Shown: positions 23,309-35,923, counted from the first letter of the stretch. The stretch: 64,000 nt of DNA from Sipunculus nudus (GCA_026874595.1 CM049308.1:72946624-73010623), one strand, 5' to 3'. Notes: generated by a model not told the origin, from the letters alone. Made by a program: numbers and translations.

Positions 23309-26140
23309 AGCGTCCCCGTAAAATCAATAGCTCTGGTCTTTTTTTTTCTTCCTCATTAAAGGCCGGCAAGCTGGTCTTCTATGCCAGTAACCCCTGGTAG
23401 AATACGAGAAAATCTATTCGGCAAGCTAGGACCTTTGACCTGTGTGGATTAACGGCCAGACAGAGGATATCTCTCAAGACAAACAACATGAACAACACAA
23501 CCTTAGTATGGAGCCATTTCTGACGACCTATACATCAAGGACATGAGCCGCTTTTCTTTCCTTTTCCTATATTGATTGGTTTTTTTTTTTTGTATCTGAC
23601 GCACACTTTCCGGGACAAAATGTCGACCAATCCAATATTTTCACAAACATTTCTTTTATGCCAAATTTACTCTTAACTACAAGTTATTGATCAGAAAAAG
23701 AAAGGATCGTTGAGGAACTTCCTGGGCACGTTCTCCTAACGGAAAGGAAAAGGAAGGCAACGTAATGCGTAGCTATTTTAGTTGATATGAAGTGAAAAGC
23801 AGCCATTTAAATCCTTAAATCAGCTACGACGATGCTGTAAAGAATCTGTTTGAACACTTTTTGGCCTCGTACGAAACCCGGTTGGAATGACAGAATTTAA
23901 TGCTCAATAACGATTTTTTAACTTTACAAGTTACGAACCAACTGCGTCCTGTAGGATAAACATCAATGTGCTATTTCCGTAAAATAATGGTGGATCTAAA
24001 AACAGCATGGCCCTGGCTCTTCTTTAAAGTACAATATTGTTTTCAGAAATGTTTCCTTTGATGAGCTCAAGATGCTGGTTTATTTAAACACCAGTGATAA
24101 AGTGCTCTAGAAAACCACGGATTAAAAGTTCAAAGGTAAATAAACAGATGCTTGTCAGTCAGTAGACGTGACTCCGCCAGATTTTATTCTCTCCTTTGCA
24201 AGTTTTCTTCCTTATCTTAATACGGCAGCCACGGAAATGGCATCAGTGCATAGCGATATGCCTCTGGGCGGCTTGACGTATGGAATATTCAGCTTCAGTA
24301 AGTTTTTTTTTAGTGCAAGTAAACATACAACTGTAAGGTTAATATTTTGATTCATATAACTTATTGGCGGCTATTTCATTGAATATAATTTTTTACAGTT
24401 AGTTTAAGTCGTATTCAACTAGCTCTGTGATTTATATATACGCATAAATTTGACCAACCAAGAAAAATGTACTGTGACCCTGTTATTATGAAACAAATGG
24501 TACTTCTTTATACTTATATAATTAAAAACATGCTGCATCTGTTATAAAACAAAAACAAAATAAGGCATGTGTTAAAACCTTCTATGGCTTAAAATATGTC
24601 TCCCATTCCAGTATTATCACTGACAGGAAAAAGTCTAAATAGGAAAGATAATTACCGAAAACTTATGGCATACAATAGTTTCCATTGATGCCTACACGAG
24701 TGTTGCTGATATTTCTCCAAAACTGTTCATGTGTCCAAACCTATAACGTATGTCTGACTAGTGACTTGTTATAATATTAAATATTTACTTCAAGATTTCA
24801 GAATCCTGTATTTACATCTCAATGAATTGCTAGCGAATGATATGGTTTCAATGTCATAGTCTACGTATTATTATGGGGACGAATTTGGAATTTAATGAGA
24901 CCTACATGTAACAGATCATGTTTTTATTTGAATAAGGATTTCTTTCTGAGATATGAATTCATGTATTATGATGCTCAATATTTTGTAGGCTACGATAATA
25001 TGTAATCCAACGTGTATGATGCCGCTACCTCATTTGTGAGTCCAAATATTTATGCCAGACACATTAAACATTGAATATAAAAACGTATATCGGCATAGTT
25101 AGTAGTAGAACGGAATATAGTAGAAAGTGGGTTTGTAAATAAAGCGAGATTTTGATCAAAACAACCACACAACGGTGAGCAAATCTACACGCTCGACCAA
25201 TTTCCAATGCCTTATCAACAAATCACGCGGTCGCAGTCGCCGGCCTTGTGTGTGTAATTTATAACTTTAAATGACCTCGCCTACTACAGGGCGCCAAACG
25301 AACCTGATTTTGCCGGGAACGCCCGAGCGCGTTAAGGCTACAATCAGAGGAGTGAATCCAAATAGGTTCAGTTATTGGAGGCAGGGAGTTATGCGTAATC
25401 AAATTCATAGGCTCGTCGTAATCAATAGATTGTGCTGGAGTGTACCGGGGCTGGCTTAGACCCGCAGGAAGTGACGCCAAGTTGACAGGGATGCGGAATT
25501 GGGTGTAAAACTGTCCCGAAAATATTCAATTGTCTCCCCCGAGGCGAGCCATCCACGTCAGGTTAGTAGCTTTGTATCGTTCATAGATTCCAAGCTTTTC
25601 ACGCACGGTATTATTTCGTATACCTCAGTACGATTACTACAATCACACTTTTCTCTGTGCCTTACAAATTGAGCGCGAACGCTGAAGAGCTCACTGACGC
25701 AGCTCAATGTAACCACAGGAACGCGCTTTAAATCACCAATATCAATTGCTTGAAAGCCCTAGAGAAAAGGGGTTGGAGTGCAGGGGGTCTGGACCCTCTC
25801 TTTCAGCAGCCGCAACCATTTTTTTACTATTTATTTCGGTCTTCACAATTTTCCCCCGGAAATAACGACTATGTTAGGTTTTATTATTGGTCATCCTGGG
25901 TTGGACCCCTCCTCTTCCGAAAAACTGTCATAAAAGTCATAATTGTTCCTTTAATATACGCCACTCGGAGAATGCTCAAATAGGGAGGATATGTGAACAT
26001 TTCCAACCTACCGTGAAAATGGCCTCGTGTGAATATAAAATTACCATCAGCGAGGTTGATCAACACTGGAAAGCCTCGCGATTTTCTGTTAACTGTTTTA
26101 GTGTTTATATTAAGGGCCGGATACTGAATCTTAGGGTTAG

Positions 26141-26585
26141 GGTAGGGGGCTCAACACCCTGGCACAGATAGGGGGCTCAACACCCAGGCACAGTTAGGGG
26201 TCTCAACATCCTGACAAAGGTAGGGGTCTCAACTTCCTGGCACAGGTAGGGGTCTCAACACCCTGGCACAGGTAGGGGTCTCAACACCCTGGCACAGGTA
26301 GGGGTCTCAACACCCTGGCACAGGTAGGGGGCTCAACACCCTGGCACAGGTAGGGGTCTCAACACCCTGGCACAGGTAGGGGTCTCAACACCCTGGCACA
26401 GGTAGGGGTCTCAACACCCTGGCACAGGTAGGGGTCTCAACACCCTGGCACAGGTAGGGGGCTCAACACCCTGGCACAGGTAGGGGTCTCAACACCCTGG
26501 CACAGGTAGGGGGCTAAACCTGGCATAGAAAGGGGGATACTTACACCCTGGCTCAAGTAGGGGGCTCAACACCCTGGCACAGGTA
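26141..26585 (+). repeat. 26-bp minisatellite, about 17 units
   Basis: Unit GGTAGGGGTCTCAACACC followed by CTGGCACA. Units alternate between ggggtctc and gggggctc versions; central units are nearly identical, the first three and those from 26510 to 26560 are degenerate. Immediately before it (26131-26142) is ttagggttaggg, two telomere-like hexamers, which may have seeded the tract or be chance. Confidence 0.97.
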
Positions 26586-27388
26586 AACGTGCCGTGATTG
26601 CTACAGTAGATTTTATGCATGCTGAAGAACAGGGGGTGGGGATGCGAGACGCACTCCCTCGCAGGGATTTTTGGTACTGAGTGAATATTTTTTCTGTTTC
26701 TAAGATTTAATAGCTTTTTTATGTATACTCTTTAAGAAGGTTGCGCACCCTTTGGGCCAACTTTATATCCGCTCCTTATAATTATTTGCCGATTGAGTTT
26801 GCCTGATCTTAGCAGTGTCAGACAGTTGTCGCTCCGTCCTTTATCCCAGATCTGTCCGATAATACCACGTGCCGCTGCTGAAAATTCAGTAGAACTCTCA
26901 TTGGTCGACCCATGATAAACATGCATACCCTTGCTTTTGAATTACACACTGTAATATGATGTGCCTGCGGTTAGAATCAATTAATGTCCAACTGAGAATA
27001 TGTTTTCTAAAAAGCTCAATACACAATTTTTTCATGTTATTTTTCCCCTTTTTGTGAGCCGAATCAAGGTTCTAATGTGGATACTGGGAAATGTCTATTT
27101 GCCATGATTTAAGTCATACACCGTTCTACGAGGGTAAATTTTCTAACACAATGTAAAAATACAGTGGGGAATGAGGGGCAATGATCACTGCATTGGCTTC
27201 GACTTGATGCATACAAATATCTCGGGGCCCCCAAATTAGCTACGAAGGAAGTTGTTTGTATGTAAAAGGTCAATACTTTTAAATACTGGTTGTTTCTAGT
27301 GATAAATGTTCTAAAAAACTAATTAAGGAGTGGTTGATAACACATAAGAAAGTCAGTTTACTACAAACCACAGAAATATTATAGAGGC

Positions 27389-27390
<2 letters not shown>
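26586..27390. other. Unassigned non-coding stretch
   Basis: Nothing recognised. The 64-codon minus frame at 26732-26926 has no support. Confidence 0.35.

Positions 27391-27441
<51 letters not shown>
27391..27441 (+). repeat. (TA)n microsatellite
   Basis: About 25 TA units. Confidence 0.97.
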
Positions 27442-27447
<6 letters not shown>

Positions 27448-27606
27448 TACTATGTATATAGTTAGCTTGATTTCATGATGTACTACAGTACTGTATCGTG
27501 GGTTCAGCTTGCTAGCCGGCCCACTCCTCAGGTACAAACTGAAATGATAATGTGTGAATTTAGTCCGTTTAAATTAGCTGGATTAAGCTTGGGTTCGTTA
27601 AGGTTC

Positions 27607-27608
<2 letters not shown>

Positions 27609-27702
<94 letters not shown>
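27609..27702 (+). repeat. (TA)n microsatellite, interrupted once
   Basis: About 46 TA units with one aaat interruption near 27661. Together with 27391-27441 it brackets 167 bases of non-repetitive DNA. Confidence 0.97.
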
Positions 27703-27704
<2 letters not shown>

Positions 27705-30700
27705 GTTGGTTCCTTTCATGACATTACTCTTCGCATATTTGACCTGTGATGCCTGACTTTTACAAAATTAAGAACTGTTCTGTGTGTAGTTGTACGACTC
27801 CCTGGACACCCAATCAGGATACCCAAAAAAGCTGTCAGGTGTTCCTTTTTAACAGTGTCGAGCGCCATTTCGGCCCTCTGACATTACTAGCGTGCTTCAC
27901 ATTTTGTATGGAGGACCTCACTCTAACGGTTCATGAGGATGCAAATATTTTCGTCATTTTGACAGGCCTCATGGGCCACGAGTACGCTGTCACTTGACCA
28001 GACCAATCGTTAGCTTCTATATGTACTTTTTTACAACACGTACCATATGCGAGAAATATTCTGTTTCGGTATTTGGCAAAACCCCCCTGCATGTTTATCG
28101 AATGTCAGATTGCATGAACACATTCGCGGGTTACTCGATGATAGCTAACTTGTACGCGATAGAGGAGATGTCTCGTTACCATAGAGACGAATTTATACTT
28201 TGGTTTGTGTGTTCATTTGTATTATTTTGTGTTATTTCATCACTTGTAGCCTACTAGCTGGTTATCACGATATCAATGCGAGAGGATAGGTGGCCTGGCA
28301 GAGCATTCAGCCGTATTGCTTGTTTCACTTAACTCAAGTTAGGCTTACTAGTCCAATTTTAATGCTTTGCTGATTCGTTTATTCACGGCTACTACAGTAT
28401 CACGCTTCAGTAACACGCATTAACCCGGTCAGTTGCTTTGCAAATATTGCTCATAGACTATATTATGAATGGGGCGGTCTCCCCGTTGACAAGAATGATT
28501 CTGTGTCACAGGGGGGTAATGATCCTTCGAATTAAATGTATATTATGGTGATCCAGATTTTCCTCAAAAATTAGGTGTTTCACGAGTTTCACCCTCAACA
28601 AAAAATCAAACTTTTGCTTTAAGCTTCTAACACGCAAACCAACCAACCGACCAAGGGAAAAACTGATACCTTTCCGGCAGAGGTGTAATGAGTGAATAAT
28701 TTAAAAATTTCAATTTGCAACAACAGGTAGATCACTATAGACGCCACCATCTGTCCTGATTAAGGCCCAAGTAAGTTCAGGGTGTAGTCAACTTCCTCAC
28801 AGTGAAACGAGACGATGTAAATGAATTCAGACTTCCTGTGTGACTTATTCATCTATTTGATTTCACAATGCCAGTGTTATCAAATATTTAATCAGCTCCG
28901 TCTGTGCTTTTCATAAATCATAATCACAAGGTTATCAGTCTCGGAGAACTCACGATTATTCCCTTGTCGAATGAAAAATATTTAAATAGTGCCCAATGCA
29001 GAATAAAACATGTTAATGTGTGATTGGAAAGGGCCCTGAGAGAACACCTTGCCTGTATGTATTTAGTTTAATGGTATGTTTACACAAAGCTTATAGTCAT
29101 TTAGAGAACCTGTGTTATAGACCCCCATTCTATTTTTTTTGGGGGGGGGCGGGGGTAGAAAATAATATATGTTTGCTAATTTCCTATTATTTATGTAAGT
29201 CCGATCTTTTGTCAGGTCTAACTCATGTATAAATAATTTGTGAGAATATCAATACCAAGTGAACGGTGCTTTACAATGACTGGTGAGAAAGGGCAACAAA
29301 ACAACAGAAAGACGGGGCACATTTTTGTCAATGCCTTTTGACCACAGAGGGTCTCTATGACAACCGTCCGAGAGGCAGTGGGAGTTGCCTTGGGAACTGC
29401 GGTGAAAATTTCGATGAGGCCACGCCAGAAAAAAAATATGTTCGATGAACCCGTGAACCAAAGTATCAGCCGTGCGGATGAGGTTTTTTTTTATTTGTTT
29501 GTTTATAAATTACATGTCGAGACCAAATACATGCATTTTAGGAGACATGCCGGAAAGATTAACAGATGTGCAACAGTTTTGAGATTTAACAAAACTATAT
29601 GTAACCATATAACAAGACAATGTGTAATTCATTTAAATTGTGTGAAATGATTTTTTGCGAATGAATTCCGGCAAGAGCAGCGATTAACATCATTAATACG
29701 GAGAACTTGATGTTCATTCCCAATACAAAAAAAAATAATTTTGATTCCTTATTAATCAATTATTTTTTGTGAGGCCTGAGGAAAAGAAAATTTCCTCATA
29801 TTGGACAATGATTTGCCATGAACAGGTATTATATTATTTTAAATAAACCAAACTTATCGTTGCATTTTTTGTTTCGTTTACAATGGCATTTTTTGTGCGA
29901 AAAAAGGATTTAATTGGTAAATAATTATGTATTTTTTAAATAATATTTTGCTCATGTGTCCCAAAGGTTCTGTTATTGTTTGAAAAGCTTATTGGTACCA
30001 AGCTGTGAGCTCTGTATGCTTTATAGGGGCTACTTGCCTTTTTGGGGAAAAAATGACAGATATCAGACGGGAAACCCGAGGAAAAGTGAAGGAATATTGC
30101 ATTTAACAATAACATATATCATTTGATAAAACAATATAGTCCTGAAGCACACCTGCTGCACAGGAATCGTTGTAAAATTTCCATAAGGCCACACAAATAA
30201 TGGTACCAGGGAACAAAAGCACGTGCGATCGGGAAAATTTAAATTCTAATGTGTTTGTTACCGTTAGAGACACAATTTGTGGGATTTTCAATATTGCCAG
30301 GAAAAAAAAACAAAAATGAGGCAGTGTTTTGTATGGTGCATATAATAAACACATAATTAAGTTCATTTACCAACTTTTAAGAATTCTTTTAAAGATCTAG
30401 TGGCGAGAGCACAAAAATTAGTATCATTCCAAATAACCTGGTGTTCATTTGCAAAAATAATAATAAACAAAAACAGCGAAAAATAAATTTGTGTGGCCTA
30501 AGTGCATCTGGCGAGAATACCTACGTTGAATTTTTTTTTATGTGCTTTCAATTTTTTAAACAACTCATGTCTGCAATGTATAATTAATGTTGGCAGTTTA
30601 ACCATACACCTTCTTACCCGTTCTGTAGATTTTATTAGATCTCTGGCTTACTATGTGTACATATTATTGAACTGTAGATAATTCATGTAAAGGAATATTC

Positions 30701-31149
30701 TTATAAAGTTCTCTTTGTAAACAAGGTACTAGCGCAAATGTTGACAAACAGAAGAAAATAACATAAAGTGGTTGTATGTGCGGAAGTTGAAACGTCGTTA
30801 GTTGCAAAACGTCATTTGCAAAACTCTGGTTCGATGGACTTGCGGCCAGCTGAGCATGTCGAATATGTCTGAATGATCCCCCCCCCCCCCCCCATGTTAT
30901 ACTGTCTGTGTGCGGTTGTTTAGGCCCATCTTTTTAAAAGGTTCAAGGTATTATCTATAGTTAATGATACCAGATATCGGATTAGGCCCCTTAAAGGAAA
31001 GCAATAGTGAGTGAGGCTTACAAACGATCAGAAAAAAAGACCTTATTACAGGTCATTATTAATTCTAATCAACACAGGTAATTTGTGCGTACGAGATTCG
31101 TGTAGACCAAGTTATATTTATTTTTACTTTTTCGTCTCGGGTTGTATTT
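27703..31149. other. Unassigned non-coding stretch
   Basis: No gene or complete element recognised. A T-run followed by a G-run lies at 29133-29154 and a C run at 30879-30893. Frames up to 106 codons (31011-31331 plus) are not supported; that one is mostly made by the foldback MITE. Confidence 0.35.
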
Positions 31150-31330
31150 TACGGAGCCCGGGAGACGACATGGTCAAAATATTTTTAATCCTTGGGCACG
31201 AATTACTAAACCGAAACTATACAAGATGGCAGACCTATATGAACGTACGTACAAGAACTAACTGCATTTTTAGTAATCCGTGCGCACGGATGAATAAATA
31301 TTTTATCCATGTAGTCTCCCGGGCTCCGTA
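31150..31330. mobile_element. Foldback MITE, 181 bp
   Basis: The ends are 23-bp inverted repeats with one mismatch: left 31150-31172 (tacggagcccgggagac then gacatg), right 31308-31330 (catgta then gtctcccgggctccgta). The inverted similarity continues inward (aaaatattttt and gggcacgaattactaaa on the left against the right arm near 31262-31305), leaving a loop of about 45 bases. The whole element could fold back on itself. GTATT occurs on both sides and may be a target duplication. It encodes nothing. Confidence 0.75.
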
Positions 31331-31385
31331 GTATTCCGAATATAACATGACAAAATAGCTTTCACAAAACACTTTAAAGTTAGTA

Positions 31386-31399
31386 TCTCTCTCTCACTC

Positions 31400-31491
<92 letters not shown>
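31386..31491 (+). repeat. Compound (CT)n-(TA)n microsatellite
   Basis: About 30 CT units, with two interruptions at the left, followed directly by about 22 TA units. Confidence 0.97.
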
Positions 31492-31492
<1 letters not shown>

Positions 31493-33185
31493 CGGAATAT
31501 TATATACAGTTCCCTTTCCTTGAAAATTGAAGTGTTATTTTTTAAGAAAGATATAGCTAATTGGTAAATTTATTTATTTCAAATAGGTTTGCCACAGAAT
31601 GTAATTATTTATCCGCTTTGGAGTCCTCAACATAAAACAGCTATAGGATTATGTCCTTGCACTGCGCATGACGCAAGTATGACGTCATCACAGAGGAAGG
31701 TTGATTTATGTTTAACATAAAATTTTCATGGAAGACACTAAAGACAAATATACATTTTATCGGCTCAATAAAGGCGATAATAATAGTAGATGTATTTATA
31801 ACTAAGATTTGTTTATTCATTAAGTTTTTAAGGGTTCGAATAAGGGTTCTTTATATCCAGTTAGCGTATACTACATGTCTCATGTCAATCATATGAATAT
31901 AATAATATCGAATATAACGGTATGATTTTTTAAAAGGAGGGAAAAAAAGCTCAGGAAGCTCGGCCCTGGAAAGTTAAATGTATAGATTTAAGCCATAAAA
32001 AGACATGTAGAACTGAAAAAAAGTTATAGGAACCAGTAATTTTGCATATGGCTGTAAGGATACGTCTTATGAATCCAGGTTTAATTCCCGGAGACAGACC
32101 TGGCAGCGCAACTAAATTAGCTGTCATTTACGTATCATTCACATCGAAAGTCATTCTACAAAATAATCGGGCTTTCGATCAATAGTCATATGAGCAGTGT
32201 TCTGGACGTAAGCTGTTGTTAACGTTATATTTCGAGAATGTCAAGCGAATGCACAGCGGAAGATGGACAATTTCGGTGCATGTAAAAATAACACCTGATC
32301 CAGCTGCATTATTGGAAATTATTCATGTTATTTTTATTCCAAAATAGGGATTTTTTATTTATTAATTTAGTTAAATGTGTCATATCATTGATGAAAGGAA
32401 ATTTAATTTGTACTTTTTATGGAGCCAATCTAATTACTCCGGCCTCATGGCTTTCCTAGAATTTGTTCCAATTACTATCCAAATGTGTTTTCTGTTTGAA
32501 TAATATTGAAATATTTCACCATGAAGTGTTTCAGGCAAATTAGTTCTCGCTGGCATATGTCCCCGTCACTATGTAATGTCAGAATCCTTTTCAAATTTCC
32601 CAACGTCTGCCTATATGTGTCTGTGTATGTGTCTGTCTAAATAGAGAGATATAGAGATACTAAATGTCATTGCACCTCGCGGAACTGAAATCTAATAAAA
32701 TCCTCACTTGTCATTCAAGGGATCAGTGAGTAAAATGAATTTTCGCGTCCTTGGATTATAGGAAATCCGTTTACCGACCAACTGAGATGTTCCCTCGTTT
32801 TCAGGACGTTAGACATGGAGTCGGCGTTGGGTTTTACCTACAAATGCAATGAATACAAAAGGAACTACGTTATCCAGTAGTTGTCTCTATCACAGTAAAG
32901 CAATTATTCGACGGACGGGACGGGAGACTGTAAGATCCATGCTTGGACTGCACTCGACACTAAAATGACCGCCGCCAAATAGATCAGGACCGATAGACAG
33001 ACGCGTGGTGGACATTGCTCGTTGCATCTTCTGATTTCTGTCAGATTCGGTCATCTGGTCAATCCTTTCGTGTCTTCAGCTTTTCATATCGCTCAGGAGA
33101 CTGCAATAATGTTGTCCAATTCTGCTGAAAGCTGACAGTTGTAGGGGTCAAACATACCAATAAATAAACGTACATTCTGTAATGT

Positions 33186-33188
<3 letters not shown>
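31492..33188. other. Unassigned non-coding stretch
   Basis: No gene recognised. At 32077-32091 aggtttaattcccgg resembles a degraded tRNA-type B box of a SINE. AT-rich single-copy DNA at 32330-32560 has homeodomain-type cores (taattt, ctaattactcc), weak evidence of regulatory use. Confidence 0.3.

Positions 33189-33243
<55 letters not shown>
33189..33243 (+). repeat. (GA)n microsatellite
   Basis: About 27 GA units, followed by a short imperfect aaagaaagggaggga. All frames across it with Ser-Leu or Arg-Glu repeats are artefacts. Confidence 0.97.
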
Positions 33244-33248
<5 letters not shown>

Positions 33249-33600
33249 AAGGGAGGGAGATTCCGATACACATATGATATTTCCTCTTGGAAATTTTACC
33301 CAGGGAAAAAAAGTCAAGAATCCTCAGGTTAACAGGCACGTAGGGTTAGGGTATGTCGACTCTGTTAAACAGATGACTATAACCAAGTCTTGTAAAATGG
33401 ACGTTTTACCATTAAAAGACCCATTCGTTTGTTTAACTTTTTCTTTCCATTACTTTTATCTTCTGTTCACTTACATCTTAGGTACTGTCGTCTGTTTTGA
33501 TATATTTATTTATACCCATCCACATTTTCAAAGACCAACCTACATTTTTGTTTACTCCCAGTGGGTCAGAATACAGTGAGGCATATACATTCCTCCCTAT

Positions 33601-33800
33601 ACCCCTTTCACACGGCTAATGCAAAACGGTTTTGAAAACGTTTTGAATACGAAGTGAGCGTTCACACGGCAATCCAAGCGTTTTCAAACCGTTTTGGCCG
33701 AAACGTTTTGGATCAAGCTCAGGAGGTGTTTTCAAACCGTTTTGAATTCATTTCGTTTTATTCGCTTTGCTAAAGTGTCGGGTGAACGCTCTAGAACGGG
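33601..33800. mobile_element. Possible transposon terminus with repeated AAACGTTTT and AAACGGTTT motifs
   Basis: Starting near ccctttcacacggc, the motifs aaaacggttttg, aaaacgttttg, gcgttttcaaaccgttttg and ggtgttttcaaaccgttttg recur within 140 bases in both orientations. gcgttcacacgg (33658) and gtgtgaacgcac (33905) form an inverted pair. CCCTTTCACAC starts are common on non-autonomous DNA elements. A matching right terminus was not found, so boundaries are unknown. Confidence 0.35.
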
Positions 33801-35276
33801 TTGGACTTAGTTTTTAGTCTGTATGAACGAATTAATTGTTTATGGCGTTTCCTTCCAAGGAAAGGCTATCAATTACACCGCCTATTTGTTTTGGCCTTAT
33901 GTATGTGTGAACGCACAACTCGGATTTAAACAGGTTTGGTCAAACCGATTTATCTTAAATTGTTTTGGAAACGTTATAACCGGTATTAATTTGGTATCAG
34001 TTTTCGCACATTTCACTATTCGCAAGTGGCCATGCACCGATTATTCCTGAACATGCACGCACGGCCTTCTTCTTTATGTACATTCGGAAAAGCGAGTCAG
34101 TGTGATTGAAGCGAGTCAATATTTTTTTTAATTAATTAATCATGGACATCACGTATTATTGGATCCCTTTCACGTTTTATTTCTTAGCGATGGATTTCTG
34201 AATTGGCATGTATGCCTGAAATAAAAGAAAAATTAATTGCACATATTTGTTAAAGTTATTCATTCAATTAAAACGCCGTAACGGTTAATGAAAAGAAATA
34301 TAAATGTCATGAATGCATGGAATGTAAGCTTACCGTGCTCAACAGGGAAAAGGAAATATGAAATTTGTTTTTCGTTGGTCAATTAATTATTTCTTAAAAT
34401 CAAATGAAACATGTACATTTGTAACATTTATTCATTGAACTGAAAATGAAACGAAAATCAGAACTACCGGTGTCATCGTTGATAATTAACTGACACCATG
34501 ACGCATGTAGCGTAATGGCACACGAATCAATTAGCGCAAATCAGAGGAGACAGCAACAGAAAAGATAAAACACAAAATTATCCGGATAAAATTACCGTTT
34601 AAAATAAAATAAAATGTAAACAGTATAATTTCACCGATTTTAACTGATCAGTAAAATTATAAAAGTAAAAGCTGAGGGATTGGATTATCTAGCACTTAAA
34701 GTTAAAGATATTAAGGAATTTGAGCTACAATGCTGTTAACACAAAGCAAACGACGGCGAGTGAAGAGAAAAAACACAAACCATAAACGAAACTAATTCCA
34801 TGCTGGCCCAGCTGAAGACGAAGTCTTCCCATGGGAACAGAAATGGTGACTGCAAAACGGTATACAAGTGTGGTAAATAAGAAATAGAACAAAAATGCTG
34901 ATAAACCTTGAATTCCCAATCGCAGCCACGAATGGGTCCCAGGGCAACTTGCCAATTTCCATCCATCCCCCTTTTGTCTGACGCAATTACGCTTCTCGCG
35001 CCGTCGCCTTGCTGGGTTATTGACACACAAATCATTGAATATTATCAAAAACCTTTCAAGTGTATCATCGTCATAATATCTCTCCAAGGCCAAAGTTGTT
35101 CCGTCGTCGTAAACGACGAACAATATCCTAAAGCCAGTTTATGGCGCCCCTTAGAAAAATGCAAGAGGAATTCATTATTTCCCCAGCCTTGGTAGATCTT
35201 TCGGACCACAGTTGCATTAATATGTTGGCTTTTTTGTCTCCTAATTCCGCGGAACGGGAGACATTGATTTGGGTTT
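33801..35276. other. Unassigned stretch with several overlapping open frames
   Basis: No gene recognised. Minus-strand frames of 132 (34725-35123), 99 and 64 codons overlap in different frames at 34725-35123, with a 95-codon plus frame opposite. Simultaneous openness in many frames argues for locally low stop density rather than one protein. Long A/T-rich single-copy DNA with attaattaatc near 34130. Confidence 0.3.
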
Positions 35277-35335
35277 GTCTGTCTGTCCGTCTAGCTGTCC
35301 GTCTGTCTGTCCGTCTGTCTGTCCGTCCGTCGGGT
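35277..35335 (+). repeat. GTCTGTCC short tandem repeat of a dispersed family
   Basis: Degenerate tetranucleotide repeat of GTCT, GTCC and GTCC-GTCT units, followed by ttcgtttccgtgcgataactt. This juxtaposition recurs across molluscan genomes in my experience of such sequence, so it is probably part of a dispersed element that extends to about 35600. Confidence 0.7.
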
Positions 35336-35518
35336 TTTCGTTTCCGTGCGATAACTTTCCTAAATATTATCCGATTTCATTCAAATTTGAGTCAGTGATT
35401 GCTCTCCAACACACCTTGGGTGGGATAGATTTTTGGACTGTACGTCTGAAAATTTATTATCACCAGCTCCAAAACAAAACAAAATTTTACCTTTTGTTCC
35501 CAATTTACACAAAAAATT

Positions 35519-35605
35519 ATGACATGTGGAGACATCTTCAGGGGACAGTGAAAAAATAAAACACAAGCACTATGACATGTGGGGATATATTCAGGGGAAA
35601 ACAAA
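35519..35605 (+). repeat. Two copies of an about 35-bp motif
   Basis: atgacatgtggagacatctt with ttcaggggac (from 35519) and atgacatgtggggatatatt with ttcaggggaa (from 35571) are 52 bases apart. They lie between the GTCTGTCC repeat and the TA tract and probably belong to the same element. Confidence 0.7.
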
Positions 35606-35615
35606 TGGATTTGAA

Positions 35616-35618
<3 letters not shown>

Positions 35619-35702
<84 letters not shown>
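35619..35702 (+). repeat. (TA)n microsatellite
   Basis: About 41 uninterrupted TA units. Confidence 0.98.
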
Positions 35703-35703
<1 letters not shown>

Positions 35704-35763
35704 TCTGCAGGTTTTCTGCAAGCAACAACTACTAGAGTGCTCTATGGCATGTTACCAGAGCTT

Positions 35764-35849
35764 TATAATTATACAAAATGAAGACGAGTCAAGTATTTTC
35801 AGACATTTTCAGACATTTCTGAAAATACTTGACTCGTCTTCATTTTGTA

Positions 35850-35857
<8 letters not shown>
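35764..35857. repeat. Perfect 39-bp inverted repeat with a 16-nt loop
   Basis: Left arm 35764-35802 (tataattatac then aaaatgaagacgagtcaag and so on to tttcag), right arm 35819-35857 its exact reverse complement, loop acattttcagacattt. It lies 61 bases after one TA tract and merges into another (35854-35923). Such a palindrome could form a cruciform. Confidence 0.97.

Positions 35858-35923
<66 letters not shown>
35854..35923 (+). repeat. (TA)n microsatellite
   Basis: About 34 TA units directly following the palindrome. Confidence 0.97.

Larger units (their letters stand above)
22203..26140. other. Unassigned stretch with a CRE/CCAAT cluster and the longest frame of the window
   Basis: No gene recognised. 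At 22528-22545 a TGACGTCA (CRE-like) lies about 20 bases before two CCAAT motifs (22553 and 22578 area), with a third near 22655. The minus-strand frame 22787-23308 is listed separately. The segment 25775-25920 is a dispersed repeat fragment related to 20999-21163. A 94-codon frame at 25887-26171 runs into the minisatellite and is not credible. Confidence 0.35.

Noticed and set aside
26131-26142. Interstitial telomere
   Set aside because: Only two TTAGGG units, too few to call.
25887-26171. 94-codon frame running into the minisatellite
   Set aside because: Its end is encoded by the repeat; no domain.
27475-27719. Tyr-Ile repeat proteins on both strands
   Set aside because: Translations of the TA microsatellite; the same applies at 35392-36058 and 61984-62169.
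31011-31331. 106-codon plus frame
   Set aside because: More than half lies in the foldback MITE.
33059-33579. Ser-Leu and Arg-Glu repeat frames
   Set aside because: Artefacts of the GA microsatellite.
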